Shown piece after piece: positions 24,364 to 31,730 of a stretch of DNA of 64,000 nucleotides. The position numbers were made by a program, and so were the translations under genes. Within the stretch, counting starts at the first letter, position 1; every line of letters begins with the position of its first letter. The stretch covers positions 124,001 through 188,000 of the forward strand of contig JACRQE010000005.1 in the NCBI GenBank assembly GCA_016222815.1, in the 5' to 3' direction. A model generated the notes under the pieces. That model made no database searches, had not been told where the DNA came from, and was given only the letters and a program-made list of their open reading frames with translations. The DNA comes from Candidatus Uhrbacteria bacterium (lineage in GTDB: Bacteria > Patescibacteriota > Patescibacteriia > 2-12-FULL-60-25).

Positions 24364-24445
24364 CGTCCCCTCCAACCTTCCCAAGCGCGTCCTGTGCTTG
24401 GGAACCTGACCGAACCGAGGACATGGTGTCCGGAGTTCTGAGGGT
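24364..24445 (+). repeat. Duplicated intergenic hairpin element, copy 2
   Basis: Matches 23815-23898. Hairpin 1 here is CCCAAGCGC / GTGCTTGGG, keeping pairing despite base changes. The stretch from CGAACCGAGGACATGG to TTCTGAGGG is almost unchanged. Confidence 0.75.
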
Positions 24446-24468
24446 CCGTACTTTCCAAGGAGGGTGTC

Positions 24469-24915
24469 ATGAAGAAGATTTCGGAAACCGCAGCGCGTCA
24501 GTTGTTGGCCCAGAAGGCGCAGCTCATTCGGTCGCGGGATTTCCACGCGAAACGCTACGCCGAGTTGGGGATCGATCATCCCAACCATCTCGCGAGTTTC
24601 GCCGCTGAAATCCGCGAGATCGACACCGAGCTTGTGCGCCGCGCCATGCGGTACGAGGACGAGGCTGTGACCCTGCCCCAGCACATGATCGACGCGATCC
24701 AGCGAGGGGAGTACGGCGACCGTAGCCGCACCGTTTTCGAGCTCATGGTCGAGTGGAACTTGCTGGTCGAAGGCAAGTCCATCGCTCAGCTGGATGCCTT
24801 CGGCATTCTCCGGCTGACGCGAATCCTCGAGGAGGTCGAACTTCGCGTGCTGGAGGTCGAAGATTTCCACGCCGAGGCACGACGCGGGTTCCTGGAGCGC
24901 ATCCAGGCGTCGTGA
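24469..24915 (+). CDS. Cassette orphan 3
   Basis: 148 residues, all-helical and highly charged (ETAARQLLAQKAQLIRSRDF, EIREIDTELVRRAMRYEDE, LTRILEEVELRVLEVEDF). It does not share the MYVV N-terminus of its neighbours. A very strong SD (AAGGAGG) lies 5 nt before the ATG. The C-terminal half resembles that of orphan 4 in being a long Glu/Arg helix. No family recognised. Confidence 0.7.
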   Translation: MKKISETAARQLLAQKAQLIRSRDFHAKRYAELGIDHPNHLASFAAEIREIDTELVRRAMRYEDEAVTLPQHMIDAIQRGEYGDRSRTVFELMVEWNLLVEGKSIAQLDAFGILRLTRILEEVELRVLEVEDFHAEARRGFLERIQAS

Positions 24916-24942
24916 ACTAGGGCGCTGCACCCCGACACAATG

Positions 24943-24983
24943 CGGAGAACCGTTCCTCGGTTCTCCCTTCAACTTTCCGGCCG
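24943..24983 (+). repeat. 41-nt hairpin repeat, copy 1
   Basis: Hairpin GAGAACCG / CGGTTCTC followed by CCTTCAACTTTCCGGCCG. It is identical but for one loop base to 25586-25626. It lies between cassette genes and may be a weak terminator or processing site. Confidence 0.75.
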
Positions 24984-25078
24984 GATTATTCAGCCGCGGA
25001 GTCGAGGGATTAGCATCATAACGATACGATAATCCGGAAGGTTTTGAGGTCGTGATGATGCAGTCCCGGGAGGTTGGC

Positions 25079-25567
25079 ATGAGGTACTTTGCAGTCAGAT
25101 ACGGTTCGGGGAAGTGCGATATCGTCGAACGCGAGGCACGAGCTCGAGATGTCCGCCAGCACCAGCTGAACGAGTGGTTTGCGGTCAGTCGAGACGCGTA
25201 CGAGCTCTGGACCATGAGCATAGATGAGGCGATCAAGGTCGCCAAAACCATGTGCTACGCGGTCCGCCAGGAGTTCGCGGAGCTGACGGTCCAGGAGCTG
25301 TGGAGCTACCGGGAGGCGTACTACAGGGAGCTCGATAAGCATTCCTTCCGCATCGAGCGCCAGCGCTATCTGGAAGCGCTCATGTGCATCGAGGAGGAGT
25401 TGCGCGACAAGCTCGCGACCGTCGAAGACGTCGAGTTTTCTCACGGTTGGCGTCTCGGTCTGGCCAAGCGCTTCCTCGACGACAAGGAGCTGAAGGCCAT
25501 CGGATACGTGCCGGAGGACTTCCTGATGATGAAGCGGCTCTATCCGGTCGAGCAGCCGTCGGCGTAG
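25079..25567 (+). CDS. Cassette orphan 4
   Basis: 162 residues. MRYFAVRYGSGKCDIVEREA resembles the start of orphans 1 and 2, and LWTMSIDEAIKVAKTM matches their WTANQEVAAAVAETV-type segment. A long charged helical C-terminal extension follows (KHSFRIERQRYLEALM). SD GGGAGG, 5 nt before the ATG at 25079; upstream GTG/ATG codons lack one. This links it to the MYVV family with an added helical domain. Function unknown. Confidence 0.7.
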   Translation: MRYFAVRYGSGKCDIVEREARARDVRQHQLNEWFAVSRDAYELWTMSIDEAIKVAKTMCYAVRQEFAELTVQELWSYREAYYRELDKHSFRIERQRYLEALMCIEEELRDKLATVEDVEFSHGWRLGLAKRFLDDKELKAIGYVPEDFLMMKRLYPVEQPSA

Positions 25568-25585
25568 CGCCTTCCAACCAATTCT

Positions 25586-25626
25586 CGGAGAACCGGTCCT
25601 CGGTTCTCCCTTCAACTTTCCGGCCG
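25586..25626 (+). repeat. 41-nt hairpin repeat, copy 2
   Basis: Same hairpin and CTTCAACTTTCCGGCCG tail as 24943-24983, at the equivalent position after the next gene. Confidence 0.75.
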
Positions 25627-25671
25627 AGCAATCGGACGGAGTGAGAAGGACCTTCAACAAGGAGCGACGGA

Positions 25672-25965
25672 ATGTTCCAGATGTTCTGCGTTTTCGTCAT
25701 GGAGTCTGGACCGCGGTGTTTCCAGTACGTGTCCGATGACTGCGTGTCTTTCCACCGGGTCGGTGTCGATTGCATGTACGTGGCGCCCGGTGCGATTAAG
25801 CTCGTGGACGACGACATCATATTGTCGGCGGGTGAAGGCATGATCGGCAAGCTGGATACGTGGGTCAGCTCGCTCGGCACGCGTGTGTTCTTCACGGACG
25901 ACCTACCGACAGCTGTTGCCGCAACCCAAGCCTTGCGCGACGAAATCGCGGCTCGGGCGGCGTAG
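25672..25965 (+). CDS. Cassette orphan 5 (MYVV-family paralogue)
   Basis: 97 residues. MFQMFCVFVMESGPRCFQYV then SDDCVSFHRV mirrors the N-terminal beta strands of orphans 1 and 2. FFTDDLPTAVAATQALRDEI mirrors the C-terminal helix. SD AAGGAGC before the ATG. It ends 8 nt before the next gene. Probably the most compact member of the family. Confidence 0.7.
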   Translation: MFQMFCVFVMESGPRCFQYVSDDCVSFHRVGVDCMYVAPGAIKLVDDDIILSAGEGMIGKLDTWVSSLGTRVFFTDDLPTAVAATQALRDEIAARAA

Positions 25966-25973
25966 GAGGGTCG

Positions 25974-26291
25974 ATGAAGATTTTGAGCCGTATCTGGGAA
26001 AGCGCTGCCATCAAGACCATCGATCTGGCGCTCGGCTTGCTCATCCGCACGCGACGCAGGTTGCTGCCGCCCAAGCCCATCGTGTGGCAGGACCCGCGGC
26101 CGTACCGGCGTGTGAAGTTGGACGAGCTCCAACATCAGCTCTTCCGGCTCCAAGGATGCCGTGAACATCTGGCGGCCTGCGGCTTCGGCGATGAAGATGA
26201 AGAAGAGCTGAATGCCAGGCGCGGCCTCATGCTCGAAGAAATCCTGGTCCGGCGCGGCCAGAAATCCAAGTCGCTGTGCGGCGACTGCTAG
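25974..26291 (+). CDS. Cassette orphan 6
   Basis: 105 residues. The N-terminal amphipathic/hydrophobic helix (WESAAIKTIDLALGLLI) is followed by a basic stretch (RTRRRLLPPKP) and a helical hairpin; a Cys pair at the C-terminus (SLCGDC). A strong SD (AGGAGG) lies 4 nt before the ATG. It is the last cassette gene, closed by a terminator. Possibly peripherally membrane-associated; no family recognised. Confidence 0.65.
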   Translation: MKILSRIWESAAIKTIDLALGLLIRTRRRLLPPKPIVWQDPRPYRRVKLDELQHQLFRLQGCREHLAACGFGDEDEEELNARRGLMLEEILVRRGQKSKSLCGDC

Positions 26292-26310
26292 GATGAAAAG
26301 CGCCATGGTC

Positions 26311-26340
26311 CCATCGGTTCTCGGTGGGGCTTTTCTGTTA
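26311..26340 (+). terminator. Terminator of the six-gene cassette
   Basis: CCCATCG-gttct-CGGTGGG followed by GCTTTTCTG. Confidence 0.75.
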
Positions 26341-26382
26341 CGGTTGGATATTTTCGTCGAAAGAGTGTTAAATTGTCTACAT

Positions 26383-26961
26383 ATGAAAGCTGTCTTGGTC
26401 CACGGGTTGGCAGGTGCGCCGGATAACCATTGGTTTCCTTGGTTGCGGCGGGAGCTGAAAAAACGCGGCATCCCGAGCAAGGCGCCGAAATTGCCGCATC
26501 CGTTCTTACCGGTGCGCGATGAGTGGGTGGCAGAACTGCGGAACGCAATCGAGGATCCGGAGCAGACGGTCCTCATCGGGCATTCGCTCGGTTGTCCGAC
26601 CATCCTGTATTACCTGGAAAAGTATCGCGGCAAAAAGAAGTTCCCGGTCGTGGTTTTGGTCGCAGGATTCGGACGGCAATTCCTGAACGAAAAAGTGGAG
26701 AAGCTCCAGGCGCGTTTGCTGCGTTGGCATAATAAACCGTTGGACTTCGGGAAAATCCGTCCGAAATGCAAAAAGTTCGTATGCATCAATTCGACGGATG
26801 ACCTGCTTGTCCCGTACAGCGAGGGGGAATGGCTGGCCAAAAAGCTGAACGCGGAGCTGGTACCGGAAAAGAAACGCCACTTCGTAGCGGTAGCAGGACA
26901 TGGAACGGTCGAACTGCCGAGCGCCTTGGATGCGGTGATTTGCAACATCAAACCGAAATGA
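26383..26961 (+). CDS. Alpha/beta hydrolase, RBBP9/YdeN-like
   Basis: 192 residues. N-terminal VLVHGLAGAPDNHWFPWL, nucleophile elbow GHSLG, Asp in INSTDDLLVP, and catalytic His in AGHGT, so the Ser-Asp-His triad is complete. Family members are small serine hydrolases of unclear substrate. A TAAATT -10-like hexamer ends 8 nt before the ATG at 26383 (TTGGAT upstream, long spacer), and no SD is present. The TGA overlaps the Nudix ATG by 4 nt. Confidence 0.85.
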   Translation: MKAVLVHGLAGAPDNHWFPWLRRELKKRGIPSKAPKLPHPFLPVRDEWVAELRNAIEDPEQTVLIGHSLGCPTILYYLEKYRGKKKFPVVVLVAGFGRQFLNEKVEKLQARLLRWHNKPLDFGKIRPKCKKFVCINSTDDLLVPYSEGEWLAKKLNAELVPEKKRHFVAVAGHGTVELPSALDAVICNIKPK

Positions 26962-27407
26962 AGCAGACGACCTTGTGTTACGTGGTCAAGGACGGCCAAG
27001 TTCTTTTGGCCATGAAGAAACGCGGGTTCGCGACCGGGAAATGGAACGGGCCGGGCGGCAAGGTTGAGGCGGGGGAGAGTGTGGAGCAGGCGTGCCGGCG
27101 AGAAGTGAAAGAAGAGGTCGGCATCGAGCTCGAAAATTTGGAACAACGCGGAGTCATCGAGTTCAGGTTTCCGGAGAAACCGGAATGGGACCAGGTGTGC
27201 AGTATTTTTGTGGCGACGTCATTCGAAGGCGAGCCCGCAGAATCAGAAGAAATGCGTCCGGCATGGTTCAGATTTGACGATATGCCACTGGCTGACATGT
27301 GGGAGGACGACTCGATTTGGTTAAGCGGAGTGCTGGATGGCGGAAAGGTCAACATGAGATTTTTTTTCGATGAAAGGGGGAAGATGTGGAGATTTGAGGA
27401 AATGTAG
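26958..27407 (+). CDS. Nudix hydrolase, MTH1/MutT-like
   Basis: 149 residues. A complete Nudix box G-x5-E-x7-REVKEEVGI (residues about 37-59) is preceded by WNGPGGKVEAGE, as in MTH1-type 8-oxo-dGTP hydrolases. The conserved WFRFDDMP region follows. It probably sanitises oxidised nucleotides. Translationally coupled to the upstream hydrolase. The stop codon TAG lies within the dispersed palindromic repeat starting at 27404. Confidence 0.88.
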   Translation: MKQTTLCYVVKDGQVLLAMKKRGFATGKWNGPGGKVEAGESVEQACRREVKEEVGIELENLEQRGVIEFRFPEKPEWDQVCSIFVATSFEGEPAESEEMRPAWFRFDDMPLADMWEDDSIWLSGVLDGGKVNMRFFFDERGKMWRFEEM

Positions 27408-27450
27408 GGGCGTACCCCGTACCCCGGGGGCGCATGGCATGTGCCCCTAC
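27404..27450. repeat. GTAGGGGCG...CCCCTAC palindromic repeat
   Basis: Starts GTAGGGGCGTACCCCGTACC and ends GCATGTGCCCCTAC. Same outer ends as the valS and 59709 copies but with a different interior. It supplies the Nudix stop codon. Confidence 0.6.
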
Positions 27451-27484
27451 AACAACCGGTGCGCTTCGCGTACAATGGCGGTAT

Positions 27485-28303
27485 ATGGGATTGAAAGTCG
27501 TGGCTTTGGGGACCGGTATCTGCGTGAACGGCACGGAATATTGTCCGCACCGCCAGCCGCCGGCGTATCTCGTGGATGTCGACGGTTTTTTCGTCTTGTT
27601 CGATTGCAGTGAGGGCGTGCGCTTCCGGCTCCAGGCTGCGGGCGTGGATTATGGCATGGTTTCGCATGTGGCCGTGTCGCATGCGCATCCGGACCACGCC
27701 GCTTTGCCGCAATTCATCCAGGCCAAGCTGTGCCGGCACCTGTGGGGAAAGCGCGACCCTCGGACATCACAACTCAAGATTTTTTTGCCGCATATCCTGG
27801 CGCGGGATTTTCCCCAAGTCTGGAATTGGCACCAACCGGAAAATGACGGGGGGTATTGGAATGAGTTCGTCCCTGAAATCGTCGGGATGGATGACGGATT
27901 CAAACAAGAGCTCGCGTCCGGCATCACGCTCAAGGCTTTCAGCGTGTACCACGGATACGGCAAACATCCGGCCATGGGATTCAGGTTGGAGACGAAGTAC
28001 GGCACCGTGGCCTACACCGGCGATTCGGGCGTGTGCGAGGGAGTGCGCGTGCTGGCGCAAAGCGCGGATCTGCTCATCGCCGATTGCCAAGTGAGAGTGG
28101 GGCAGGAATATACGGGAGGCTATGGCCACATGGGGCCGCATCAGTGCGGAGATATCGCTATCAAGGGCGGGGTGAAGAGACTGTGGCTCGTGCACTACCC
28201 TGAAATCGACGAACCGGAGACCATGCTGGCCGAAGTCAGGGCGGCCGGATATTTCGGCGAAGCGCATCTGGCGCAGGACGGGGAGAGGTTGGAACTGAAA
28301 TAG
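27485..28303 (+). CDS. RNase Z-like metallo-beta-lactamase-fold hydrolase
   Basis: 272 residues. The zinc motif SHAHPDHAAL (HxHxDH) is present, with a later TGDSG aspartate and a final histidine in WLVHYPE. Relationship to RNase Z/ElaC or a PhnP-type phosphodiesterase cannot be separated by eye; the flexible exosite arm of RNase Z is not obvious. TACAAT at 27471-27476 ends 8 nt before the ATG at 27485, so it is probably leaderless. Confidence 0.82.
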   Translation: MGLKVVALGTGICVNGTEYCPHRQPPAYLVDVDGFFVLFDCSEGVRFRLQAAGVDYGMVSHVAVSHAHPDHAALPQFIQAKLCRHLWGKRDPRTSQLKIFLPHILARDFPQVWNWHQPENDGGYWNEFVPEIVGMDDGFKQELASGITLKAFSVYHGYGKHPAMGFRLETKYGTVAYTGDSGVCEGVRVLAQSADLLIADCQVRVGQEYTGGYGHMGPHQCGDIAIKGGVKRLWLVHYPEIDEPETMLAEVRAAGYFGEAHLAQDGERLELK

Positions 28304-28346
28304 GGGTTAGCAGAAAGACCCCTGACTTGATATACTTGAGCTAATT

Positions 28347-28607
28347 ATGTTCACACGCATCTTGATTGGCTTGATATTGGTGGCGGTAGGATTCGTCATC
28401 GTTTGGAAAACGCGTAAGTTCATCGAGACGTTCGGGCCGATTGCCTGGGCTGACGCCAAGCTGGGCGGAGGCGGGACGAGCCTGATGTACAAGACCATCG
28501 GCATAATCCTGATATTCGTCGGATTCATGTACGCCACGAATCTGTGGACCGCATTCCTGGAAGCGACGATCGGCGCCGCGCTTTTCCCTAAAGCGCCGAC
28601 CGAGTAA
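28347..28607 (+). CDS. Small two-TM membrane protein
   Basis: 86 residues. Two hydrophobic helices (MFTRILIGLILVAVGFVIVW and IGIILIFVGFMYATNLW) flank a Gly-rich loop. A TATACT hexamer ends 10 nt before the ATG. It starts a run of closely spaced genes with the downstream methyltransferase. No family assigned. Confidence 0.7.
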   Translation: MFTRILIGLILVAVGFVIVWKTRKFIETFGPIAWADAKLGGGGTSLMYKTIGIILIFVGFMYATNLWTAFLEATIGAALFPKAPTE

Positions 28608-28616
28608 ATTTGCGAT

Positions 28617-29183
28617 ATGAAAGTCCAAAGCGGCACAGAGCTAATTAATCCCTTCAAGCTGTTGGAACGTGTGGGTATCCGCCAGGGCCAGCGCGTGGCT
28701 GATTTAGGCTGCGGGGCGCTCGGGCATTTTGTTTTTCCGGCGGCCCAACTGGTGGGCGCGAACGGTTCGGTTTTCGCCGTGGATATCCAACGCAGCGTGT
28801 TGGAGCAGATCGAGAAGCGGGCCAAGGACGGTCAATATTTCAACGTTTTTCCGGTTTGGTCGGATATCGATGTCTACCGGGCGACCCGTATCGAGGATGC
28901 CTCGCTGGATTTGACTTTGCTCATCAACAACCTGTACCTTTCGCAGAACCGCGAAGGGTTGATTCGTGAGATGGCGCGTTTGGCGCGTCCGGGGAGCCGC
29001 ATCATCGTCGTCGAATGGAAGCCGACGGACAGTCCGCTCGGACCTCCGGTCAGCCAGCGTTTGGATAAGCAGGAAGCGAAGAAGATGCTTAAGAGCCCGC
29101 TCATCGAATTCCAGGATGATTTCGAGGCCGGGCCGTACCATTACGGGATGATCTACGAGCGGACGGATGCGAAAGTCGAATGA
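28617..29183 (+). CDS. Class I SAM-dependent methyltransferase
   Basis: 188 residues. Motif I VADLGCGALGHFVF, motif II AVDIQ, and the post motif LTLLINNLYLSQNREGLIREM. The closing part is EWKPTDSPLGPPVSQRL. Similar to Methyltransf_31/UbiE-like small proteins; the substrate cannot be predicted. It begins 9 nt after the preceding gene, so it belongs to the same operon. Confidence 0.82.
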   Translation: MKVQSGTELINPFKLLERVGIRQGQRVADLGCGALGHFVFPAAQLVGANGSVFAVDIQRSVLEQIEKRAKDGQYFNVFPVWSDIDVYRATRIEDASLDLTLLINNLYLSQNREGLIREMARLARPGSRIIVVEWKPTDSPLGPPVSQRLDKQEAKKMLKSPLIEFQDDFEAGPYHYGMIYERTDAKVE

Positions 29184-29225
29184 AGGGTTGCAAACAAATG
29201 AATTTTCTGGCAGGATTTGCGCGAT

Positions 29226-29636
29226 ATGAACATACCTCCGTTATTGACCCTGGGTTACTGGTTTAGCCCAAGACCGACGCCTTTCATGCCGGTGGTCGAG
29301 TGGTTTTTGCTCGGTTTCTTCGTGCTGGTGACTTTGGCGGGCATCGTAGTCCACGTAGTGCGTTCGCGCTCCAAGCTGGAGAAGCTCAAACGGCGCGCCT
29401 TAGGCCGGGCCGGGACCGCGGCCATCACCATGGGTTTGTGCGGCCTCTTGCTGTACGGTTTCTACTTCGAGAAGACGATGTTCTTGAGCATGCGATTCTG
29501 GTATATCGCCTGGCTCGTCGGTGCAGGGCTCTGGGCCTGGAGCATCCATAAATATGTGACGGTCACGATTCCGGCTTTCCACAAGAAGAATGCGGAGCGC
29601 GAACAGTTCGAGAAATGGCTACCGAAGAAGAAATAG
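29226..29636 (+). CDS. Three-helix membrane protein
   Basis: 136 residues. Hydrophobic helices at about residues 24-45, 64-83 and 89-107, with a strongly basic loop (RSRSKLEKLKRRALGR) and basic C-terminus (KWLPKKK). The ATG at 29226 is chosen over TTG 29217. Orphan. Confidence 0.65.
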   Translation: MNIPPLLTLGYWFSPRPTPFMPVVEWFLLGFFVLVTLAGIVVHVVRSRSKLEKLKRRALGRAGTAAITMGLCGLLLYGFYFEKTMFLSMRFWYIAWLVGAGLWAWSIHKYVTVTIPAFHKKNAEREQFEKWLPKKK

Positions 29637-29646
29637 GGATGGGTTT

Positions 29647-30003
29647 ATGGACCAACGAAGGGAATTCGGAAACCGCGGCGAGGATTTAGCCGCGGTTTTT
29701 TTCGAGCTGCACGGTTTCCGTATCGTGGCCCGGAACTGGAATTGCCGGTTGGGCGAGATCGATCTGATCGCTGAACGTGACGGGAAGATCCACTTCGTGG
29801 AAGTGAAGACGCGACGCAGCCTGGCTTACGGCAATCCGGAAGAGGCGATAACGCCGACTAAACTCCGGCATTTGGCGCGAGCCATTGAGTTGTACCTGAA
29901 ATCGCAGCCCGATGCGCCGGATGATTACCAGGCGGATGCGCTGGCTATCCTGGCCGTACCCGGACAGAAACCGGAATACCATTATGTGGAAAACATCCTG
30001 TAG
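29647..30003 (+). CDS. YraN/UPF0102 endonuclease-like protein
   Basis: 118 residues. A PD-(D/E)xK-like core with GEIDLIAERDGKIHFVEVKT and the preceding NRGEDLAAVFFELHGF are the hallmark of UPF0102, related to Holliday-junction resolvases. Biological role unsettled. It is 10 nt after the membrane protein. Its TAG stop begins the ATGTAGC-type repeat tract. Confidence 0.88.
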   Translation: MDQRREFGNRGEDLAAVFFELHGFRIVARNWNCRLGEIDLIAERDGKIHFVEVKTRRSLAYGNPEEAITPTKLRHLARAIELYLKSQPDAPDDYQADALAILAVPGQKPEYHYVENIL

Positions 30004-30044
30004 CATGCGACATGCAGCATTTAGCATATAGCATGTAGCATTTA
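30001..30044. repeat. TAGCAT-type tandem repeat tract
   Basis: Units TAGCATGCGACATGCAGCAT, TTAGCATA, TAGCATGTAGCAT run from the YraN stop codon. Related tract at 12593-12617. Confidence 0.6.
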
Positions 30045-30115
30045 GGGAGAGAATTTGAATAAAAACAATTTTTGAGGTTAGATGCTGGCGTACCTTGGAA
30101 AGGAAGGAATCCGGG

Positions 30116-30625
30116 ATGACACAAGCCGATTGTTTGGCTTGCGATGTGAATGCGGGCAGGATCCAGGTCCCGGGCGGATTCATCCACCGAGACGACAAAT
30201 GGGTCGTGGACCACATCGTGGGCATGAAGCCGGGAGAGCCGATACCACTCAAGGGTTTCCTCATCATCTGCCCTAGCCGACACGTGGAGCGGATCGATGA
30301 GCTTACGCCTTGGGAGATGTCAGCGTTCTCAACGCTTTTGCGCGACGTGACGCGGGCCGTGGGCTTGACGCTTAAACCGCAGAAGATCTACGTCTGTTCG
30401 TTCGGCGAAGCGGTCAAGCATGTACACTGGTACGTGATTCCGCGTTACGCCGAAATGCCGGCCAGCGGCATCGACGTGCTGGACGGAATTTTCCGCGAAA
30501 AGCGCTGGACGTGCGCTTGGGAGGATGCAGAGAAGGTGGCAGGCCGGATCAAAACAAAGCTTAGGCGTCTGATCATGGTCAGACAGGGAGAAACAGGTTG
30601 CGGTCCCTTTGACGGGGGGTTGTAG
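30116..30625 (+). CDS. HIT-domain-like protein
   Basis: 169 residues. N-terminal CLACDVNAG resembles the start of HIT hydrolases. GFLIICPSRHVERIDELTPWE and HVHWYVIPR form the HIT beta strand and His motif, with the third histidine replaced (HVHWY rather than HxHxH). It may bind nucleotides with altered chemistry. SD AAGGA, 7 nt before the ATG at 30116. Confidence 0.78.
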   Translation: MTQADCLACDVNAGRIQVPGGFIHRDDKWVVDHIVGMKPGEPIPLKGFLIICPSRHVERIDELTPWEMSAFSTLLRDVTRAVGLTLKPQKIYVCSFGEAVKHVHWYVIPRYAEMPASGIDVLDGIFREKRWTCAWEDAEKVAGRIKTKLRRLIMVRQGETGCGPFDGGL

Positions 30626-30657
30626 GATCGTGACCAACGAGAAAGCAGGAGGGGGAT

Positions 30658-31119
30658 ATGGCTTTCAAGATGTTGATCATCGACGATGAGATTCCCGAGC
30701 GGAAAGGCTACGGGCAGATTGAGGGACGCTATCCAGGCGTGTTCGAGATCGAGACCGTGAGATGCTATGTTTCAGCCGAGGGGGAGAGGTCGGCTTGCGA
30801 GCTGTTGCTGTCCAGGGCATTCGACCTGATCCTGCTGGATTTTTCTTTCAACTGCCAGGATGAACAAGGGTTCCTCATTGCGATAAAGATCCGGAAGGAA
30901 GCGGGTCCGAACCAATCCGCGTACCTTGTCGGGACATCCATGAGCTGGGACAGCGTTCTCGTGGGAGCCATAGCGAGGACGTTGAGGAAAGTCCCGGGTT
31001 CCCGTGCGCTTGATGGCTGGACCGGAAAAGAGCGCGACAACGCGCGGGGATTGTTCGAAGAGTTGGATAAGTTCCTTGTCTCGCAAGGGGTTGACCCTGC
31101 TGAAGTCAGTCGGAAATAG
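30658..31119 (+). CDS. Receiver-domain-like protein without output domain
   Basis: 153 residues. LIIDDEIPE gives the acidic pocket, and FDLILLDFSF the probable phospho-acceptor Asp; GTSM could be the conserved Thr/Ser region. The conserved Lys is not clear. No DNA-binding domain follows, so a stand-alone CheY-like protein or structural relative is likely. SD AGGAGGGGG, 4-5 nt before the ATG. A terminator follows. It might partner with the histidine kinase at 12.7 kb, but nothing links them. Confidence 0.65.
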   Translation: MAFKMLIIDDEIPERKGYGQIEGRYPGVFEIETVRCYVSAEGERSACELLLSRAFDLILLDFSFNCQDEQGFLIAIKIRKEAGPNQSAYLVGTSMSWDSVLVGAIARTLRKVPGSRALDGWTGKERDNARGLFEELDKFLVSQGVDPAEVSRK

Positions 31120-31139
31120 GCTATTTCAGGCCAAAATCT

Positions 31140-31176
31140 TAAGACCCCATCCCGAAACTCGGGGGTGGGGTCTTGA
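31140..31176 (+). terminator. Terminator-like hairpin after receiver gene
   Basis: AAGACCCCA / TGGGGTCTT; the 3' arm runs into the next promoter. Confidence 0.6.
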
Positions 31177-31201
31177 CATTTACGGAGATTGATGCTTAAA
31201 T
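31173..31201 (+). promoter_or_regulatory. Promoter of micro-ORF cluster
   Basis: TTGACA (31173-31178), 17 nt, TTAAAT (31196-31201). Confidence 0.65.
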
Positions 31202-31293
31202 CGAAAGCATCAACGTTCCTTTCGTGAAGCCCATTTGGGCACCTGGCGAATCCGCCGGGATAAGAACACCCCAGAAAAAAGGAGAGTGACGTC

Positions 31294-31320
31294 ATGCAGA
31301 AGGAGTCAGGATATGGGTAG
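31294..31320 (+). CDS. Candidate 8-codon leader peptide
   Basis: MQKESGYG then stop, preceded by GGAGAG 7 nt upstream. It overlaps the next ORF start. Too short to be certain. Confidence 0.3.
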   Translation: MQKESGYG

Positions 31321-31474
31321 CGACCGCATGATGAGCGCGAGGCGCGATAATCATATGCGGAACTTCCCGGTGACGAGGCGACGGAACAGCAACCAGGTCG
31401 GCGACGCGATGCGCAGGGGCGCGAGCTGTCACGACGAGGAGCGCCGGCGCGACGACTGCGCCGCCCGCGGGTGA
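31313..31474 (+). CDS. Small Arg-rich protein (53 aa)
   Basis: Begins MGSDRMMSARRDNHMRN and ends DDCAARG; extremely rich in Arg and Asp. SD AAGGAG, 7 nt before the ATG. No homology recognised. The GC content is much higher than in neighbouring genes. It is supported by promoter, SD and terminator context rather than by any domain. Confidence 0.45.
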   Translation: MGSDRMMSARRDNHMRNFPVTRRRNSNQVGDAMRRGASCHDEERRRDDCAARG

Positions 31475-31488
31475 AGGAGGGCCACGCG

Positions 31489-31515
31489 ATGGCCAAGATC
31501 GAGGACTTCCTGTAG
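31489..31515 (+). CDS. Candidate 8-codon peptide
   Basis: MAKIEDFL then stop, preceded by GAAGGAGG 8 nt upstream, an unusually strong SD for so short a frame. The next ATG follows the stop codon immediately. Confidence 0.3.
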   Translation: MAKIEDFL

Positions 31516-31653
31516 ATGGGTTCGACGACGGCATCTGCGCCGGGCGACACTATGCATCGCCAACCGCAGGAGCCAGCACGCGATGACGACGCGTACCTGC
31601 TACGAATGACCGCCGCGCACGACGCGAACCGCGACGGCCCCCGCCCCTTCTGA
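31516..31653 (+). CDS. Small protein (45 aa)
   Basis: Starts directly after the preceding TAG (TAGATG), so it could be translated by re-initiation. Begins MGSTTASAPGDTMHRQP and ends DGPRPF; polar, probably disordered. Followed by a terminator 28 nt later. Confidence 0.35.
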   Translation: MGSTTASAPGDTMHRQPQEPARDDDAYLLRMTAAHDANRDGPRPF

Positions 31654-31680
31654 ACATCCCACGCTCAACCAGTCCACACG

Positions 31681-31720
31681 ACCCCCGGTCAGCACACGCA
31701 GTGCCGCCGGGGTTTTCCAT
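31681..31720 (+). terminator. Terminator of micro-ORF cluster
   Basis: CCCCGG...CCGGGG hairpin followed by TTTTCC. Confidence 0.7.
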
Positions 31721-31730
31721 ATATAAAAAT

